Source of the DNA: Leptodactylus fallax
Taxonomy: Eukaryota > Chordata > Amphibia > Anura > Leptodactylidae
DNA length: 64,000 bases
Reading direction: 5' to 3'
NCBI GenBank assembly: GCA_947044405.1
Contig: CAMRHE010000035.1
Coordinates: 6,979,501-7,043,500 of the forward strand
The notes beneath the pieces were generated by a model. It worked only from the letters and a program-made list of their open reading frames with translations, did no database searches and was not told the origin of the DNA. Below are positions 1 to 10,996 of the stretch, piece by piece. The translations under genes were made by a program, and so were the position numbers. Each line of letters opens with the position of its first letter. Position 1 is the stretch's first letter.

Positions 1-631
1 TGGTGAGCCAGCAAACAATATTAATAAATTTCTCGCAATGTTTTAAGTTAAATGTAAACTTTACTCTGGCCCAATGTAATGATCTGGCAAAGAACTGAGC
101 TGTGTAGTCAGTGATATCATACATGGAGGGTGTCCAAACAAAATGCCCTTGGAAAGAAGAAGCAGTATTGCATTTGTAACATAGCTCAATACAAAGACTG
201 AATAAAACAACAAAATCATTCACAGATTTTATAGCAGCATTCATGGATAGGTTAGTTGATATTAAAGTTATACTAATCTACATAACGCAGAGCTGTTGTA
301 TCTAGGCTTGCAGTGTTATAAAAGTTGTTTTATATAATAGATGTGCTTATTTTGATGGCTTTTTTTTTGCAGGGGTGAGGGAGCAAAACATATGTCTTGA
401 AGCTTGTGTTGACTTTTAAGACCATAGCAATGTCCATAGCTGCTAATGTTTCATCAACTGATCACTTAAGAGACCCAAGGAAGAAAGTTACAAATAGGTT
501 ATGGCCATTGTCTGTGAAAAGAAGTCATTAGCTCGGCTGAAGTTGTTAGGTGGTAAAACTTTTGCACTACACACCAATCTTTACCCTATACAACATTCAT
601 CAGATTACTCACTAGGGCATTCAATGAATCT
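1..631. other. intergenic, nothing recognised
   Basis: AT-rich sequence with no long open frame, no recognisable repeat terminus and no RNA gene that I can see. It runs up to the 8-bp target duplication of the hAT element that starts at 640. Confidence 0.4.
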
Positions 632-853
632 GCAGTAGGCAGTGGTGTAACTAAAGTCTTGTGGGCCCGGGTGCAAACTTTTGACCGGGGTGCCCTACCC
701 CCTTCCTAGAGCGAATTCTTGATAGTGGTGGTTATGGGTTCTGAAGCGATATCTCAGATACTTGAAAGGGATACAGCTTTAGTACCCACAACTGCAGTTA
801 TCAAGAATACGGTAAGTGAGCAGCGCAGCACCCGGCATGTAAACAATACTGGG

Positions 854-1213
854 ACAGTATTACATGTTCCGCAGTGGACCCCAAACAGTATTATGTGCTC
901 CACAGTGGCCCCCAAACAGTATTATATGCTCCATAGTGGCCCCCAAACAGTATTATGTGCTCCATAGTGGCCCCCAAACAGTATTATGTGCTCCATAGTG
1001 GCCCCCAAACAGTATTATGTGCACCACAGTGGCCCCAAAACAGTATTATGTGCTCCACTGTGGCCCCCACACAGTATTATATGCTCCACAGTGGCCCCCA
1101 CACAGTATTATGTGCTCACCAGTGGCCCCCACACAGTATTATATGCTCACAGTGGCCCCCACACAGTATTATGTGCTCACCAGTGGCCCTCACACAGTAT
1201 TATGTGCTCACAG
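854..1213. repeat. 31-bp minisatellite in hAT-D copy 1
   Basis: About 11-12 tandem copies of a 31-bp unit containing CAGTATTATGTGCTCC followed by a CAGTGGCCCCC block. Variants alternate between gcTCCA and gcTCACC forms. The reverse complement of the unit is clearly related to the arrays at 27994-28490 and 58553-58752. Open frames through it (82-169 codons) are products of the repeat and not genes. Confidence 0.93.
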
Positions 1214-1256
1214 TGCCCACCCCCTCCCAGAACCTGAACCCCCATTCCTCCTCATG

Positions 1257-1410
1257 CTCACACACAGCCTACACCCCCATATACCCATCTTGCCCACACA
1301 CAGCCTGCACCCCCACGTCACCCTCTTGCTCACACACAGCCTGCACCCCCCATTCCCCCCTCTTGCTCACACGCAGCCTGCACCCCCATATCCCCCTCTT
1401 GCTCACACAT
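1257..1410. repeat. 34-bp tandem repeat, about 4-5 copies
   Basis: A second, unrelated tandem array in the same hAT element, with a unit of the form CACACAGCCTGCACCCCC followed by a CCTCTTGCT block. It lies 40 bp beyond the end of the 31-bp array, so this single element has generated two different minisatellites. Confidence 0.85.
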
Positions 1411-1825
1411 GTTCTCTTCTCTCCTCCTTCTATCAGTCTCCACCCCCAGCAGCTTCTCGTGTAACACCACACTGTCCCATACAATCCAGAATAGCTCCGC
1501 CCACACAAGTATGATCACATGATCATGATGTCATCAAAGGTCCTTTAGCCCACTAGAATTTAGCATCTACCGCAGGAAGAGCCCCGAAGCGGATGCTCAG
1601 CCCAGGACAGTATAAGTATTTTTTTATTTTTATACACCTCCCCTGGGCTGGCATTTAATGGAAGGGGCCCAGTCAGGCCCTTTTCCATTAACAATATGAA
1701 TAGCGGATGGTGGAACAAGGCTTTCCCTGACCAGGCTTTCCAGCTGGCCACGAGCCCCGTATCCCTCCGGGCCCAGTCACGGTCGCACTCCCTGCGACCA
1801 CAGTCGTTATGCCACTGGCTGTAGG

Positions 1826-2420
1826 CTTAACACAACACCAGGACAAAGGCATGCAAAAATACTATAAACCAAACTGTATGTTTGCTCTAGAGAAACCTTT
1901 GGCTGTATCACAGTCCATATTTATTTACTTTTTTTGTAGTAGCCTTCTTAAGTAGCCGATAAGGGGGTGAGAAAATGTCCGTAGTTTACAGGGTACAGAA
2001 GCCTGGAATAGGTCATACTGTATGCTCTTCATTGTGGTTACCATTTGTGACTGGTAGATGAGCTATAGTCTTCTTATTCTATAAGCTCATAAATGACTAT
2101 AAATGATTTTAAGATAATTGTACAATTCTGCTAATAATTCTACTGGAGATGGTCATAGGTAAGAGCTACTGCATTCAATAAACAACTTGAATAGGAAGTA
2201 CATTAACGCAAGTATATTAAACAAAGATCTCATATCCCAATCTCATAATTTATAATATTTTAATGATCTGTGGGTAATGTCTCAGTGGTAGATGCCACAG
2301 GACATGTTTATAGCACTTGTGGAGACCATGCCTTGAGGATTTAGAGTGGACTTTGGTGACACATGGAGAACCTCTACCAGATAAGGCAGGTAGTTTATTC
2401 AGATATTACAGATTTTTTAA
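1826..2420. other. intergenic, nothing recognised
   Basis: AT-rich sequence after the hAT target duplication. I see no open frame, RNA gene or repeat terminus. Confidence 0.35.
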
Positions 2421-2665
2421 ATGTGGCATGATCAGAGCATTGGGGTTAGCACTGTTGTCTTGCAAGCCCTGGAGTCCAAATTTAGCTAAAGGCAACATCT
2501 GCATGGAGCCTATATGTTATCCACATGCTTGCATTGTTTTCCTCCTGGTACTACAGTTGCCTCCAATACTCCAAAGACATACTGATAGTTAATTTAGATT
2601 ATATGCCCCACATGGGGCAGTAAGTGATGACAATATCTGTACAGTGATAACAGTGATGACATCTG
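2421..2665 (+). mobile_element. tRNA-derived SINE, diverged
   Basis: A tRNA-like head with the A-box-like GGTTAGCACTG at about 2445 is followed by a degenerate B box, then a body with CAACATCTGCATGGAG, CCTCCTGGTACTAC, ACTCCAAAGACATACTGATAG and GCCCCACATGGGGCAGT. That order matches a SINE family with a tRNA head and a LINE-like tail found in cold-blooded vertebrates. A truncated relative sits at 32582-32670. The B box is too decayed for Pol III promoter activity to be likely. Confidence 0.7.
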
Positions 2666-3635
2666 TTTGAACACCTGCATAAATAAGACATTACATCCCT
2701 TACCTTAATGGCTGGGGAAAAAGTGTAGACATTTCCTTTCCAGGGGTCCTTCAATGAGAGGAAACAATCCTTTGAAGTTCATGGAAAGGATACGGAGGAA
2801 ACAAAACGATAGTCGTAGTGGACCAGGTGGATTGGGAAATGGTAATGTAGTTGCCCTGTCCCAGGTGAATTGGGGAATGGTAATGTTGTCCAGCATCAAA
2901 CGGAACCTCATTTTAATCATTGTCATTGGGGCTCCCCTGCAATCATATTCCTTTTCATCTGTCTCATGTGCTTTTACTAATATGTATTTGAAATACAAAA
3001 GTTCAGTACAACTCCCTGTTTCTCATGGATAGGCATGAAGCAAAGTGGCATGTACATATGGACTTATACATGATGCAAGGACAAGGTCTGTAGAATTTCA
3101 AGTAGAGGCAAAGTTCCAAACAGTTTTAAGTTACTCCAGCTTTTAGTTATAGTTGTGGCTTAGAGCTGGAGTAGCTTGAAACACATACGTAGGGTTGCCA
3201 GCGTGGTAGACGTTAAAGCTTAGACTTTAAAAATAAGTTTTTTATGAATTTTTGGTGATGTTGTTTTTAATTTCCAAATGAATAGCTATATTTTAAAAAA
3301 TCCTAAAAATCGTGCAGTTCTAACTTTTGCCACTAAGCATAAAACATTCTGTGAGTTCCTGTTTCCTATAAAGGGAGAATGGACCACAGACACAATACTA
3401 CTGTATGGGAGAGTGTTCCAAGCATGCTCTGTGACCTGGGCAGAGGTCAGTGTAGAGAGGGAGAAGTTTTCACCTATTGTGACTGGTGGATTATGTGTTT
3501 TATCTACATATACATGAAAGCTGTGATCATCAGTGTGCTAATAACTGAGGTGGCTGCTGCAAAGTTCTCTCCTACAGAAAACAAGAAATGTCAGCATATT
3601 ATATGGCCTAGTGGACAGTGTCTGAACAGTATTTT
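2666..3635. other. non-coding, partly repetitive
   Basis: No supportable gene; overlapping open frames on both strands at 2705-3032 show no recognisable family. A hairpin-like inverted repeat is seen at about 3121-3181 (arms around TTACTCCAGCT and AGCTGGAGTAG). The stretch near 3285-3400 (AAAAAATCCTAAAAATC and following) resembles 27620-27690, so part of this is a dispersed repeat. Confidence 0.4.
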
Positions 3636-4190
3636 TAGGATTTCCCACTCAGTTGATTACATTGCATTTTGCCATCTGATAGCCTGTGCTCAATAGAGGA
3701 TACCTAGTTGTCATTATTTCTCTAGGAAACCTATCCCTGCCTTATATTGCCACAGGGAATGAGACCCACTCCTTGGATATGTCATTGTGGGGAAAGGTGA
3801 ACACCACTTTCAACACATGGAGCAGTAATTACGGGCAGGGACAATACATGGCTTTCATAACCAACTGGGTCAAATGCAACAAAGCCAGGTGCTAGTATTG
3901 ACACTACCCTGTTTGCACAGACCCAATTCCATTACCAGGTGGCACCTATCTGCCTCCCCCAGTTCCTAATCACTGGATCACTTCCCCAACTTCACCATGG
4001 CATCCCTTGTTTAATGGATGTAAAGTGAAGAGCTAGATCAGAGAAGCCACATAGTGGAGGAGCTGTTAATCTGTATCCAGCAGCAAATGTCCTGCCACTA
4101 GGTGTCACCCCACCAACAACAACTGAGAAGTGTTGCCAGTGACAATGGTACGAACATTGTGCATGCACAGCAGTTGGATGAAATAACATA
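3636..4190 (+). pseudogene. hAT transposase relic (hAT-A copy 1, central part)
   Basis: This is a decayed fragment of a hAT-superfamily transposase. In one frame (3686-3895) the translation contains TWSSNYGQGQYMAFITNWV, matching the hAT pattern TDxW-S---GY---T-HWI. Near 4135-4180 another frame gives SDNGTNIVHA, the hAT TDNxxNIVxA block that carries a catalytic Asp in intact members. The two blocks are in register with a second copy at 55430-57140, and the DNA aligns along most of its length. Frameshifts and stops make it non-functional. Downstream coding parts are missing here, but its 3' end reappears on both sides of hAT-B (6536-6628 and 23946-24140). Confidence 0.75.
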
Positions 4191-6535
4191 TTGGAGCTGA
4201 TTTATCATGGCTCATGTATCAGAAAACTGGAACATGGCGTACAAGCCATGAAAAAAGTTTTTTTTTTTTTTTGCAAAAGTGAGAATTTTTACACAAAATG
4301 TCAACTTTATGATGAATATAGTATAAATTGGCTTGTATTAATAGCCTCCGATATCACTCACAACTTAGAAGCAATAAAGATCGCCAAGGAGAATTAGGAT
4401 AATCTTGCAACCACTGGTAACTTTAAAACTGAGGAAAATGGAGATGAACCTGTGGGTAAAGAGCATGTCCCATTGGTATAAAGCAATTTTATCTTCCTGA
4501 ATGGCCGTGGAGAGCCCTCCTCCTTGGTAGAGGCATAGCTAGTAGGGGTGAAGGGGAGGGCGGTAGCCCCAGGCCTGCTGAAATTTGTGTGGCCCAATCC
4601 AGCGCCGCTGCAAGCACACACAGAAATTTCAACTGTATCGACCTAATCATATTAGTCATAAATATATATAGCCTTAGTGAATGTTGTGTCTTTGTTTGTG
4701 TTATTAATTCACCTCAGTGGATTGTGTGTATACAAGGATTCTTCCTGCTTGCCAGATTTTCAGGATGAAGATGAGTTGTTCATCCCCCACCTCAGGGAGT
4801 AAGAGGAGGGGGCACCCTGGCAGGGAGGGGTGGCTAAGAGTCTATGAGACCTGAGAACGGTTGTCACATCTGTGGAGCCAACTGAGAAAGCTGTGTCCAT
4901 TTTACTACAGAAAATTCCCGAACTCCTGGGACAACGACTTTTAAGTATTATTCTGTTTTTATCCCATTTATTTTTAAAGCTGTGTTGCAACGTTGTGTTA
5001 TTTTTGTCAACTTAAAATTGTTAAATTTAAAGTTACTTGTGTTGCTCTATGAACCCATTACCTTTTGAAGTGTGTTTGTGTATGACTGCTAGGAGTAGTA
5101 GTGTGTGTCTGGGATTTCTATTATCCTTTGTGAATAATAGGTGGTGGCAGTGTGTATTTGGGATGCGTGGATTTTGTTGGGGTACAATTTACCCTAAATT
5201 TGCAGCCTTAATGAAGGGTGAGTGCAAGATTGAGTGGAGTGAGGTGACCTCAGACAGCCACACCTACATCAAGTCCTAGGATGACCCGTACGTGACACCC
5301 CCTTTTACCTGTGCTTGGTCGGTTGTCACCTTTGTTTGTATACAGAGCGGCTACAGCTGAATGTTACGTCAGCGGCACTGCAGAAGATGAACACTGTATA
5401 CTGCTGTACTGTTGAGAGCAGTGATTGGCAGCAGTGTGAAGTGATAGCTGGCCTAGCGTAGGAACAGAAGGGAGGATGCAGGTAAGTATCAGTGCATTTT
5501 TATTTTATAACCCACCTCTGCTGCATGAATTAAAATTTGTGATCCCAGACAACTGCTTTAAGGACACACAGGAAGTATTAATAATTAAGGGGGGCACAGA
5601 GGGGCATTGTTAATTTAACAATACCTACGGAGGTATTCATTTCCAGGGGAATTTTATATTATATATTTTATAGTTGGTGTAGCAGTAGGATTGGGACTTT
5701 GTATATGTGAGTACAATATGGGTCAGGTGCCTGGAAAAGTGAAGAGCCAAAGATTTCTGTGTTGCAATATTGTGTCATGGTGGTCCAGATGGAAAAGATG
5801 AGAAATGTGAACATTTACAGTCAGAGATGTCACCTGTAAGTCACAACATTTTTCCTGTACAGTATTTACTTACAGTCTGCATAGCCCTGTGTAGAACTGC
5901 TATCTAGCACTATATAGCCACTGTATAGAAATATGGCCACCGTTCCTTGGCCATCCTCTTTGCTCCTGAGTCGTGAGTGATATTGGATGCTCTTAATACA
6001 CACTAACTTATTTTTATATTCATTCTTTACACCATATTTAACATAGTGTTTTGCTTTTAGGCTTTAAGACTGCTTTGCATAATCTGTACATGTATCTGTT
6101 TATAGAATTTAGTGTGATTTATGGTGGCCTATAATTTTGTGGTCTTATCGTTCCCTAATGAACCAACCATGCTGGGAGAATGCCTTGGGGCCTATTTTTT
6201 TTGTTGTTGTTGTCTTTTACCTCGATTGGCTATTTCTCGAGGCTGCTGTTAACTCATTCTGTATTTTAGACGCTCCTGGGGACTCTGGGAGGTCCCTTTA
6301 TGTACACATATATGGACGAATAATGATGCATTTTATTGTCTTTTTTGAGAATATTAATAAAAGTTAGATTTCTCTTCTGTGATACATGTTCTATTCCACA
6401 CAGTTGGTGCCACTGTTGGCATAATAAAAATAAAAGCCATTATTTTTACAAATATAGCTATCGTGTGTATGAGAACACAGGTAGGCATCTACACCTGAAG
6501 GAGTCTAATTTTTGGAGTGTTCTTAATTTTAAAAA
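4191..6535. other. non-coding, no gene recognised
   Basis: I find no coding match. A T-rich run lies at 4256-4274. The block 4520-4620 (GGCATAGCTAGTAGGGG and following) looks like a hAT-type terminus. The stretch 5290-5500 is more GC-rich and resembles interior sequence of frog DNA transposons, but I cannot define ends. The interval lies between the two surviving parts of the hAT-A relic, so it probably represents later insertions or decayed hAT-A sequence. Confidence 0.35.
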
Positions 6536-6628
6536 TGGTAAAAAAAATGTGAAAGTGCAGCATGTGGTTAAACAAACTGTTTATTTCTATTGTCTACCAT
6601 CTGTCTTCCCATAGACATTTATGGTAAT
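6536..6628 (+). mobile_element. hAT-A copy 1, 3' non-coding part, left of the hAT-B insertion
   Basis: Sequence just left of hAT-B, continued at 23946-24140 on its right, resembles the 3' end of the second hAT-A copy (56870-57140), including the GTCACTTT-GACTTT and TGTTA-ACACTATGTT blocks. This shows that hAT-B landed in the 3' region of an older hAT. The last 8 bases (ATGGTAAT) are the left target duplication of hAT-B. Confidence 0.6.
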
Positions 6629-7230
6629 TAGAGATGAGCGAATCGAAGCTGCAGAAGTGGAATTTCAGAAAATCTTCGATTCGCCTCGATTCCGGATTTC
6701 CTCACGCTTCGATGCATCGAATCGCATTTTTTTAAAATAAAATGACCGCTGCATATGTTAGGGCAAGGGGCAAGGGACTCTGGGAATGCGGGATCACCCA
6801 CAATGCCAAGTGTGCAGCTAATCAGCAGCCAGCCGACCCTGTGATGTCACAGCCCTATAAAAATCCTCGGCCATTTTAGGTACAGTCATTTCACATCGCT
6901 CTTACTGTAAGGACAGATGTCAGCAGGAGCTAGGGAAAGACTTAGAAAACAGATAGAAGTTCAGGGAAAGAACCTTAGAACTGTAGGGAAAGGATAGGGA
7001 GGAATTGAGAGAAGAATTTGGGGTGGTTGCAGGGTCATTTACAGCAAGAATTGTAATACACATTGCAGCACTCACTGCCGTTATACTGCTACTCATTACT
7101 CATATATGTGTCTTCAATGTGGAACACAACAAGCCTTTTGCAGTGCAGTACAGCAAAAAAACAGTGAATTATCATCCACTAATATCTGCACTTATCTGTA
7201 ATAAACACCTTTTTAAAGGCGTTTATTATA

Positions 7231-8100
7231 AGGGACGAAGATGACAGGGAGTACAGAGAACTGAACAGGGATTGTGTGGACTGGTGCCAGCGGAGCCACA
7301 TGAGGATTAACACTGGGAAGACCAAGAAGATGGTTGTGGACTTTTGTAAATGCAGATGTCCTCCTAAACCAGTGGACATCCAGGGGACGGGCATCGAGAT
7401 TGTCAACACCTATAAGTACCTGGGTGTGCTCCTTAATAATAAGCTGGACTGGGCAGATCACATGGAGGTCCTGTACAGGAAGGGCCACAGCAGGCTCTAC
7501 CTACTTAGGAGGCTGAGAGCCTTTGGAGTCCAGGGGGCACTTCTTAGGACTTTTTTCAACTCGGTAGTTGAGGGAGCAGTATATCGACCAGGGATAGAAA
7601 TAAACTGGACAAGCTGATTAGAAGGGCCAGCTCTGTCCGGGGGAGCTCCCTGGACCCAGTGCAGGTGGTGGGTGACAGAAGGATACTGTCCGTGGTGAGC
7701 TCCTTGCGGGAGAATAACTCCCATCCCATGCATGAGACCGTGATAGCGCTGGGCAGTACTGTCAGTGACCAACTACTTCACCCTAAGTGTGAGAAGGAGT
7801 GCTATTGGAAATTTTTCCTCCTCACTGCGGTCAGGCTGTACAACCAACACTGACCTAAGTGGAGATCATCCCATACAGAGAACTGAAATATCTTTCTATT
7901 GTGATATCCCCCCACCCCCCGCTAATTCTTTACCTCTACCTTTCTATCTGTCTGTCTACTATCAATGGGATGCCTCTACCTTGGAACGTTTTGTATATAT
8001 TGTATGTGTATTTGTATTGCTTATCTTGCATTGCATATCCTTGCTGCTGTAACATACTGAATTTCCCCATGGTGGGACTATTAAAGGATTATTATTATTA
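7231..8100 (+). mobile_element. 5'-truncated L2/CR1-group LINE
   Basis: A 5'-truncated non-LTR retrotransposon. 7276-7617 translates to the end of a reverse transcriptase (MRINTGKTKKMVVDF, then YKYLGVLLNNKLDW, then SRLYLLRRLRAFGV), a conserved block of the L2/CR1/Rex1 group. After a frameshift the C-terminal tail of ORF2 continues to about 7853. The 3' end is typical of the group: GAATTTCCCCATGGTGGGA, then ATTAAAGGATT and an (ATT)n tail at 8088-8100. It inserted into the TTATAAGGGG block of the hAT-B subterminal repeat. Which clade within the L2/CR1 group is not decided. Confidence 0.85.
7276..7853 (+). pseudogene. LINE ORF2 3' fragment (reverse transcriptase thumb and C-terminal tail)
   Basis: Only the end of the polymerase survives; the catalytic FADD-type motif and the endonuclease are missing because of 5' truncation. 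An uninterrupted frame runs from 7276 to a stop at 7617. The homologous tail then continues in other frames to about 7853, ending near a block (SVRRSAIGNF and following) that resembles the usual C-terminal region of L2/CR1 ORF2. It cannot act on its own. Confidence 0.8.
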
Positions 8101-8574
8101 TTCACTGTTCTTCCAAAGCATAACATTACAGGCCATTTGTCGGTACTACTGTGCCAAAAAAAACAGAATTCTGATCCAGTTATCTCTACAGTCATCTATT
8201 CTAACGCCCTGTTTAAAAGCGTTTATTATAAGGGGCTTATTCACTGTTCTTCCAGACCATAACATTACAGGCCATTTGTCAGTACTACTGTGCCAAAGAA
8301 AACTGAATAATCATCCACTAATATCTGCACTTATCTGTAATAAACGCCTTTTTCAAGGCGTTTATTATAAGGGGTGTGAAAGATCCTCAGTGCGCCAACA
8401 CCGCGCTGGCCCACACCTGAGTCTTCTTTCATAAAAAACCACACTCACCGCCAGTGAGTGCCAGGTTCACAAGATAAATACAAGACAAGCTTTCTAAATT
8501 TTATATATTTATTAACCCCTAAATGGGTCGGTATTAACATCTAACACATACAGTTCAGAACAGATATGCAGATA

Positions 8575-10200
8575 CAGTACAGACCAAAAGTTTGGACACA
8601 CCTTCTCATTCCAAGAGTTTTCTGTATTTTCATGACTATAAAAATTGTAGATTCACACTGAAGGCATCAAAACTATGAATTAACACATGTGGAATTATAT
8701 ACTTAACAAAAAAGTGTGAAACTGAAAATATGTCTTATATTCTAGGTTCTTCAAAGTAGACACATTTTGCTTTGATTACTGCTTTGCACACTCTTGGCAT
8801 TCTCTTGATGAGATTCAAGAGGTAGTCACCTGAAATGGTTTTCACTTCACAGGTGTGCCCTGTCAGGTTTAATAAGTGGGATTTCTTGCCTTATAAATGG
8901 GGTTGGGACCATCAGTTGTGTGTTTAGAAGTCAGGTGGATACACAGCTGATAGTCCTACTGAATGGAGTGTTAGAATTTGTATTATGGCAAGAAAAAAGC
9001 AGCTAAGTAAAGAAAAACGAGTGGCCATCATTACTTTAAGAAATGAAGGTCAGTCAGTCCGAAAAATTGGGAAAACTTTGAAAGTGTCCCCAAGTGCAGT
9101 GGCCAAAACCATCAAGCGCTACAAAGAAACTGGCTCACATGAGGACCGCCTCAGGAAAGGAAGACCAAGAGTCACCTCTGCTGCGGAGGATAAGTTCATC
9201 CGAGTCACCAGCCTCAGAAATAGCAGGTTAACAGCAGCTCAGATTAGAGACCAGGTCAATGCCACATCGAGTTCTAGCAGCAGACACATCTCTACAACAA
9301 CTGTTAAGAGGAGACTGTGTACAGCAGGCCTTCATGGTAAAATAGCTGCTAGGAAACCACTGTTAAGGACAGGCAACAAGCAGAAGAGACTTGTTTGGGC
9401 TAAAGAACACAAGGAATGGACATTAGACCTGTGGAAATCTGTGCTTTGGTCTGATGAGTCCAAATTTGAGATTTTTGGTTCCAACCACCGTGTCTTTGTG
9501 CGACGCAGAAAAGGTGAACGAATGGACTGTACATGCCTGGTTCCCACCGTGAAGCATGGAGGAGGAGGTGTGATGGTGTGGGGGTGCTTTGCTGGTGACA
9601 CTGTTGGGGATTTATTCAAAATTGAAGGAATACTGAACCAGCATGGTTACCACAGCATCTTGCAGCGGCATGCTATTTCATCCGGTTTGCGTTTAGTTGG
9701 ACCATCATTTATTTTTCAACAGGACAATGACCCCAAACACACCTCCAGACTGTGTAAAGGCTATTTGACCAAGAAGGAGAGTTATGGGGTGCTATGCCAG
9801 ATGACCTGGCCTCCACAGTCACCAGACCTGAACCCAATCGAGATGGTTTGGGGTGAGCTGGACCGCAGAGTGAAGGCAAAAGGGCCAACAAGTGCTAAGC
9901 ATCTCTGGGAACTCCTTCAAGACTGTTGGAAGACCATTTCAGGGGACTACCTCTTGAAGCTCATCAAGAGAATGCCAAGAGTGTGCAACGCAGTAATCAA
10001 AGCAAAAGGTGGCTACTTTGAAGAACCTAGAATATAAGACATATTTTCAGTTGTTTCACACTTTTTTGTTAAGTATATAATTCCACATGTGTTAATTCAT
10101 AGTTTTGATGCCTTCATTGTGAATCTACAATTTTTATAGTCATGAAAATACAGAAAACTCTTGGAATGAGAAGGTCTGTCCAAACTTTTGGTCTGTACTG
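8575..10200 (+). mobile_element. Tc1/mariner element, intact (Tc1-A)
   Basis: A complete 1626-bp element flanked by TA (8573-8574 and 10201-10202). The terminal inverted repeats are about 185 bp, start CAGTACAGACCAAAAG, and differ at only a few positions, so the copy is young. The empty site is visible in the other LTR. The right inverted repeat overlaps the last codons of the transposase gene. The single gene (8985-10037) is uninterrupted. The D-to-E spacing of 38 residues suggests the DD38E branch of Tc1 elements described in animals (named Intruder in the literature), rather than classical DD34E Tc1. Confidence 0.95.
8985..10037 (+). CDS. Tc1-type transposase, full length, DD38E
   Basis: A 350-residue DNA transposase that would cut out and reinsert Tc1 elements at TA sites in the nucleus. 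Residues 1-110 form two helix-turn-helix DNA-binding units (EGQSVRKIGKTLKVSPSAV near 21-39), joined by a GRPR AT-hook-like motif at 59-62. The catalytic domain has D157 in WSDESKFEIFG, D247 in [11 protein letters not shown] and E286 in SPDLNPIEMVWGEL, with the conserved HGGGGVMVWGCF box at 191-202. I count 38 residues between D247 and E286; canonical Tc1 has 34, and the extra residues lie in the KKESYGVLCQMTW region. There is no internal stop or frameshift, and length is normal for the family. The ATG at 8985 is the first in frame and begins MARKKQLSKE, as usual for the group. It sits inside an LTR and probably relies on its own short 5' UTR promoter. Activity is inference. Confidence 0.95.
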   Translation: MARKKQLSKEKRVAIITLRNEGQSVRKIGKTLKVSPSAVAKTIKRYKETGSHEDRLRKGRPRVTSAAEDKFIRVTSLRNSRLTAAQIRDQVNATSSSSSRHISTTTVKRRLCTAGLHGKIAARKPLLRTGNKQKRLVWAKEHKEWTLDLWKSVLWSDESKFEIFGSNHRVFVRRRKGERMDCTCLVPTVKHGGGGVMVWGCFAGDTVGDLFKIEGILNQHGYHSILQRHAISSGLRLVGPSFIFQQDNDPKHTSRLCKGYLTKKESYGVLCQMTWPPQSPDLNPIEMVWGELDRRVKAKGPTSAKHLWELLQDCWKTISGDYLLKLIKRMPRVCNAVIKAKGGYFEEPRI

Positions 10201-10878
10201 TATATGCAAGCATTAACAGTTACTAGTTACAAGATACAGTGCAATAAAGTAAAAAGGCATAAAAGTGAAATGATTACTTTACCACACATCTCCTTGATGT
10301 GGTTCTGTAGTCCAACACTCACACATGCTCTGGTATGTGTGAATAACCAGTGGAGGCTTCCTAGCATGTGGCATCACCACAACAATAATCCAGCCTGCAT
10401 GCTCTTCACAGTGGTCTGTCTGTGATCTCTTGTAGTCTGTCTGTAAAAAACTCCTGTAGTCTCCTGTAGTCTGTGATGGTCTGTAATAACTCCCCCACTG
10501 GCCTCTTACCTCATCTTTTATACCCTTGATGACACCACCCAGAATGAGGTCACCGGCGACGGCAAGTCTGATGGATTAATGCACTCAAGTCCAGATTCTT
10601 TGTAAAGAGCTGAGACCAAGTGGAATGATACAATGTTATCAACCATGTCTGATCTACCCGTGCAGGCTGGACAATGCATGTTTATTTGATCAGCCAGGAC
10701 TGTGTAGGAATTCAATGGAGCCCTGCTGGGATGGATACAAAGCCCTATTGTTCCAGTCCGGCCACTATTGGCAATATACCTATGATTATGGCTGCGCACC
10801 TTATGAGTAAAGAGATACGCTACCCAGAGACCAAAATACAGCTTTGAGTTATAGCCATATTTAAGCGGAATCATCACA

Positions 10879-10889
10879 CCTCCCCCTTT
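10879..10889 (-). promoter_or_regulatory. polypurine tract of the LTR element
   Basis: On the minus strand AAAGGGGGAGG directly precedes the TGTGATGATT start of the 3' LTR. This is where plus-strand DNA synthesis would be primed, and it fixes the element's orientation. Confidence 0.8.
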
Positions 10890-10996
10890 AGATGGGGCTT
10901 GCAGGAAGTAGGGGCCTACGCCCCTCTTCTGAAAGCATCTCCACCTCCAGCTTCTCAGGCTCTGGCCCCAAGGCTTCCTCACCTCCCCACGGGGTC

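Larger units (their letters stand above)
640..1817 (-). mobile_element. hAT-type non-autonomous element (hAT-D copy 1)
   Basis: The ends are CAGTGGTGTAAC at 640-651 and GTTATGCCACTG at 1806-1817, which are inverted repeats of each other with one mismatch. The flanks GCAGTAGG (632-639) and GCTGTAGG (1818-1825) match at 7 of 8 bases, the 8-bp target duplication expected of the hAT superfamily. No transposase is encoded, so it would depend on a partner element. Most of the interior is tandem repeat (854-1213 and 1257-1410). Related copies lie at about 27705-28600, 54640-55022 and 58088-58755. The minus strand is assigned only so that its minisatellite reads in the same direction as the other copies. 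Confidence 0.85.
7140..8374. repeat. subterminal tandem repeats of hAT-B, ~140-bp unit
   Basis: A unit of about 140 bp containing TTCACTGTTCTTCC, CATTACAGGCCATTTGTC, a TACTACTGTGCCAAA block and the hairpin-forming AACGCCTTTTT-AAGGCGTTTATTATAAGGGG is seen at 8098-8236 and 8237-8374. It is partial at 7140-7230 and continues at 14258-14520 once the LTR element is removed. Subterminal repeats are common transposase-binding regions in hAT elements; binding here is inference. The L2/CR1 LINE tail and the LTR element both inserted at the same AAGGGG block in this array. Confidence 0.75.
8375..10878 (-). repeat. 3' LTR of the Gypsy-like element, interrupted by Tc1-A
   Basis: This LTR lies at the polypurine-tract end, so it is the 3' LTR in the minus-strand orientation. 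Removing the Tc1 (8575-10200) and one TA leaves exactly 876 bp, the same length as the other LTR. The intact LTR shows the empty site GATATATGCAAGC at about 13577. Confidence 0.9.

Noticed and set aside
719..1514. Open frames of 82-169 codons through Tyr/Pro/Cys-rich repeats
   Set aside because: They are translations of the 31-bp and 34-bp tandem arrays in the hAT-D element.
2705..3032. Overlapping frames on both strands, about 90-97 codons, as a possible host exon
   Set aside because: No recognisable family, no convincing splice sites or codon bias, and the two strands are equally open.
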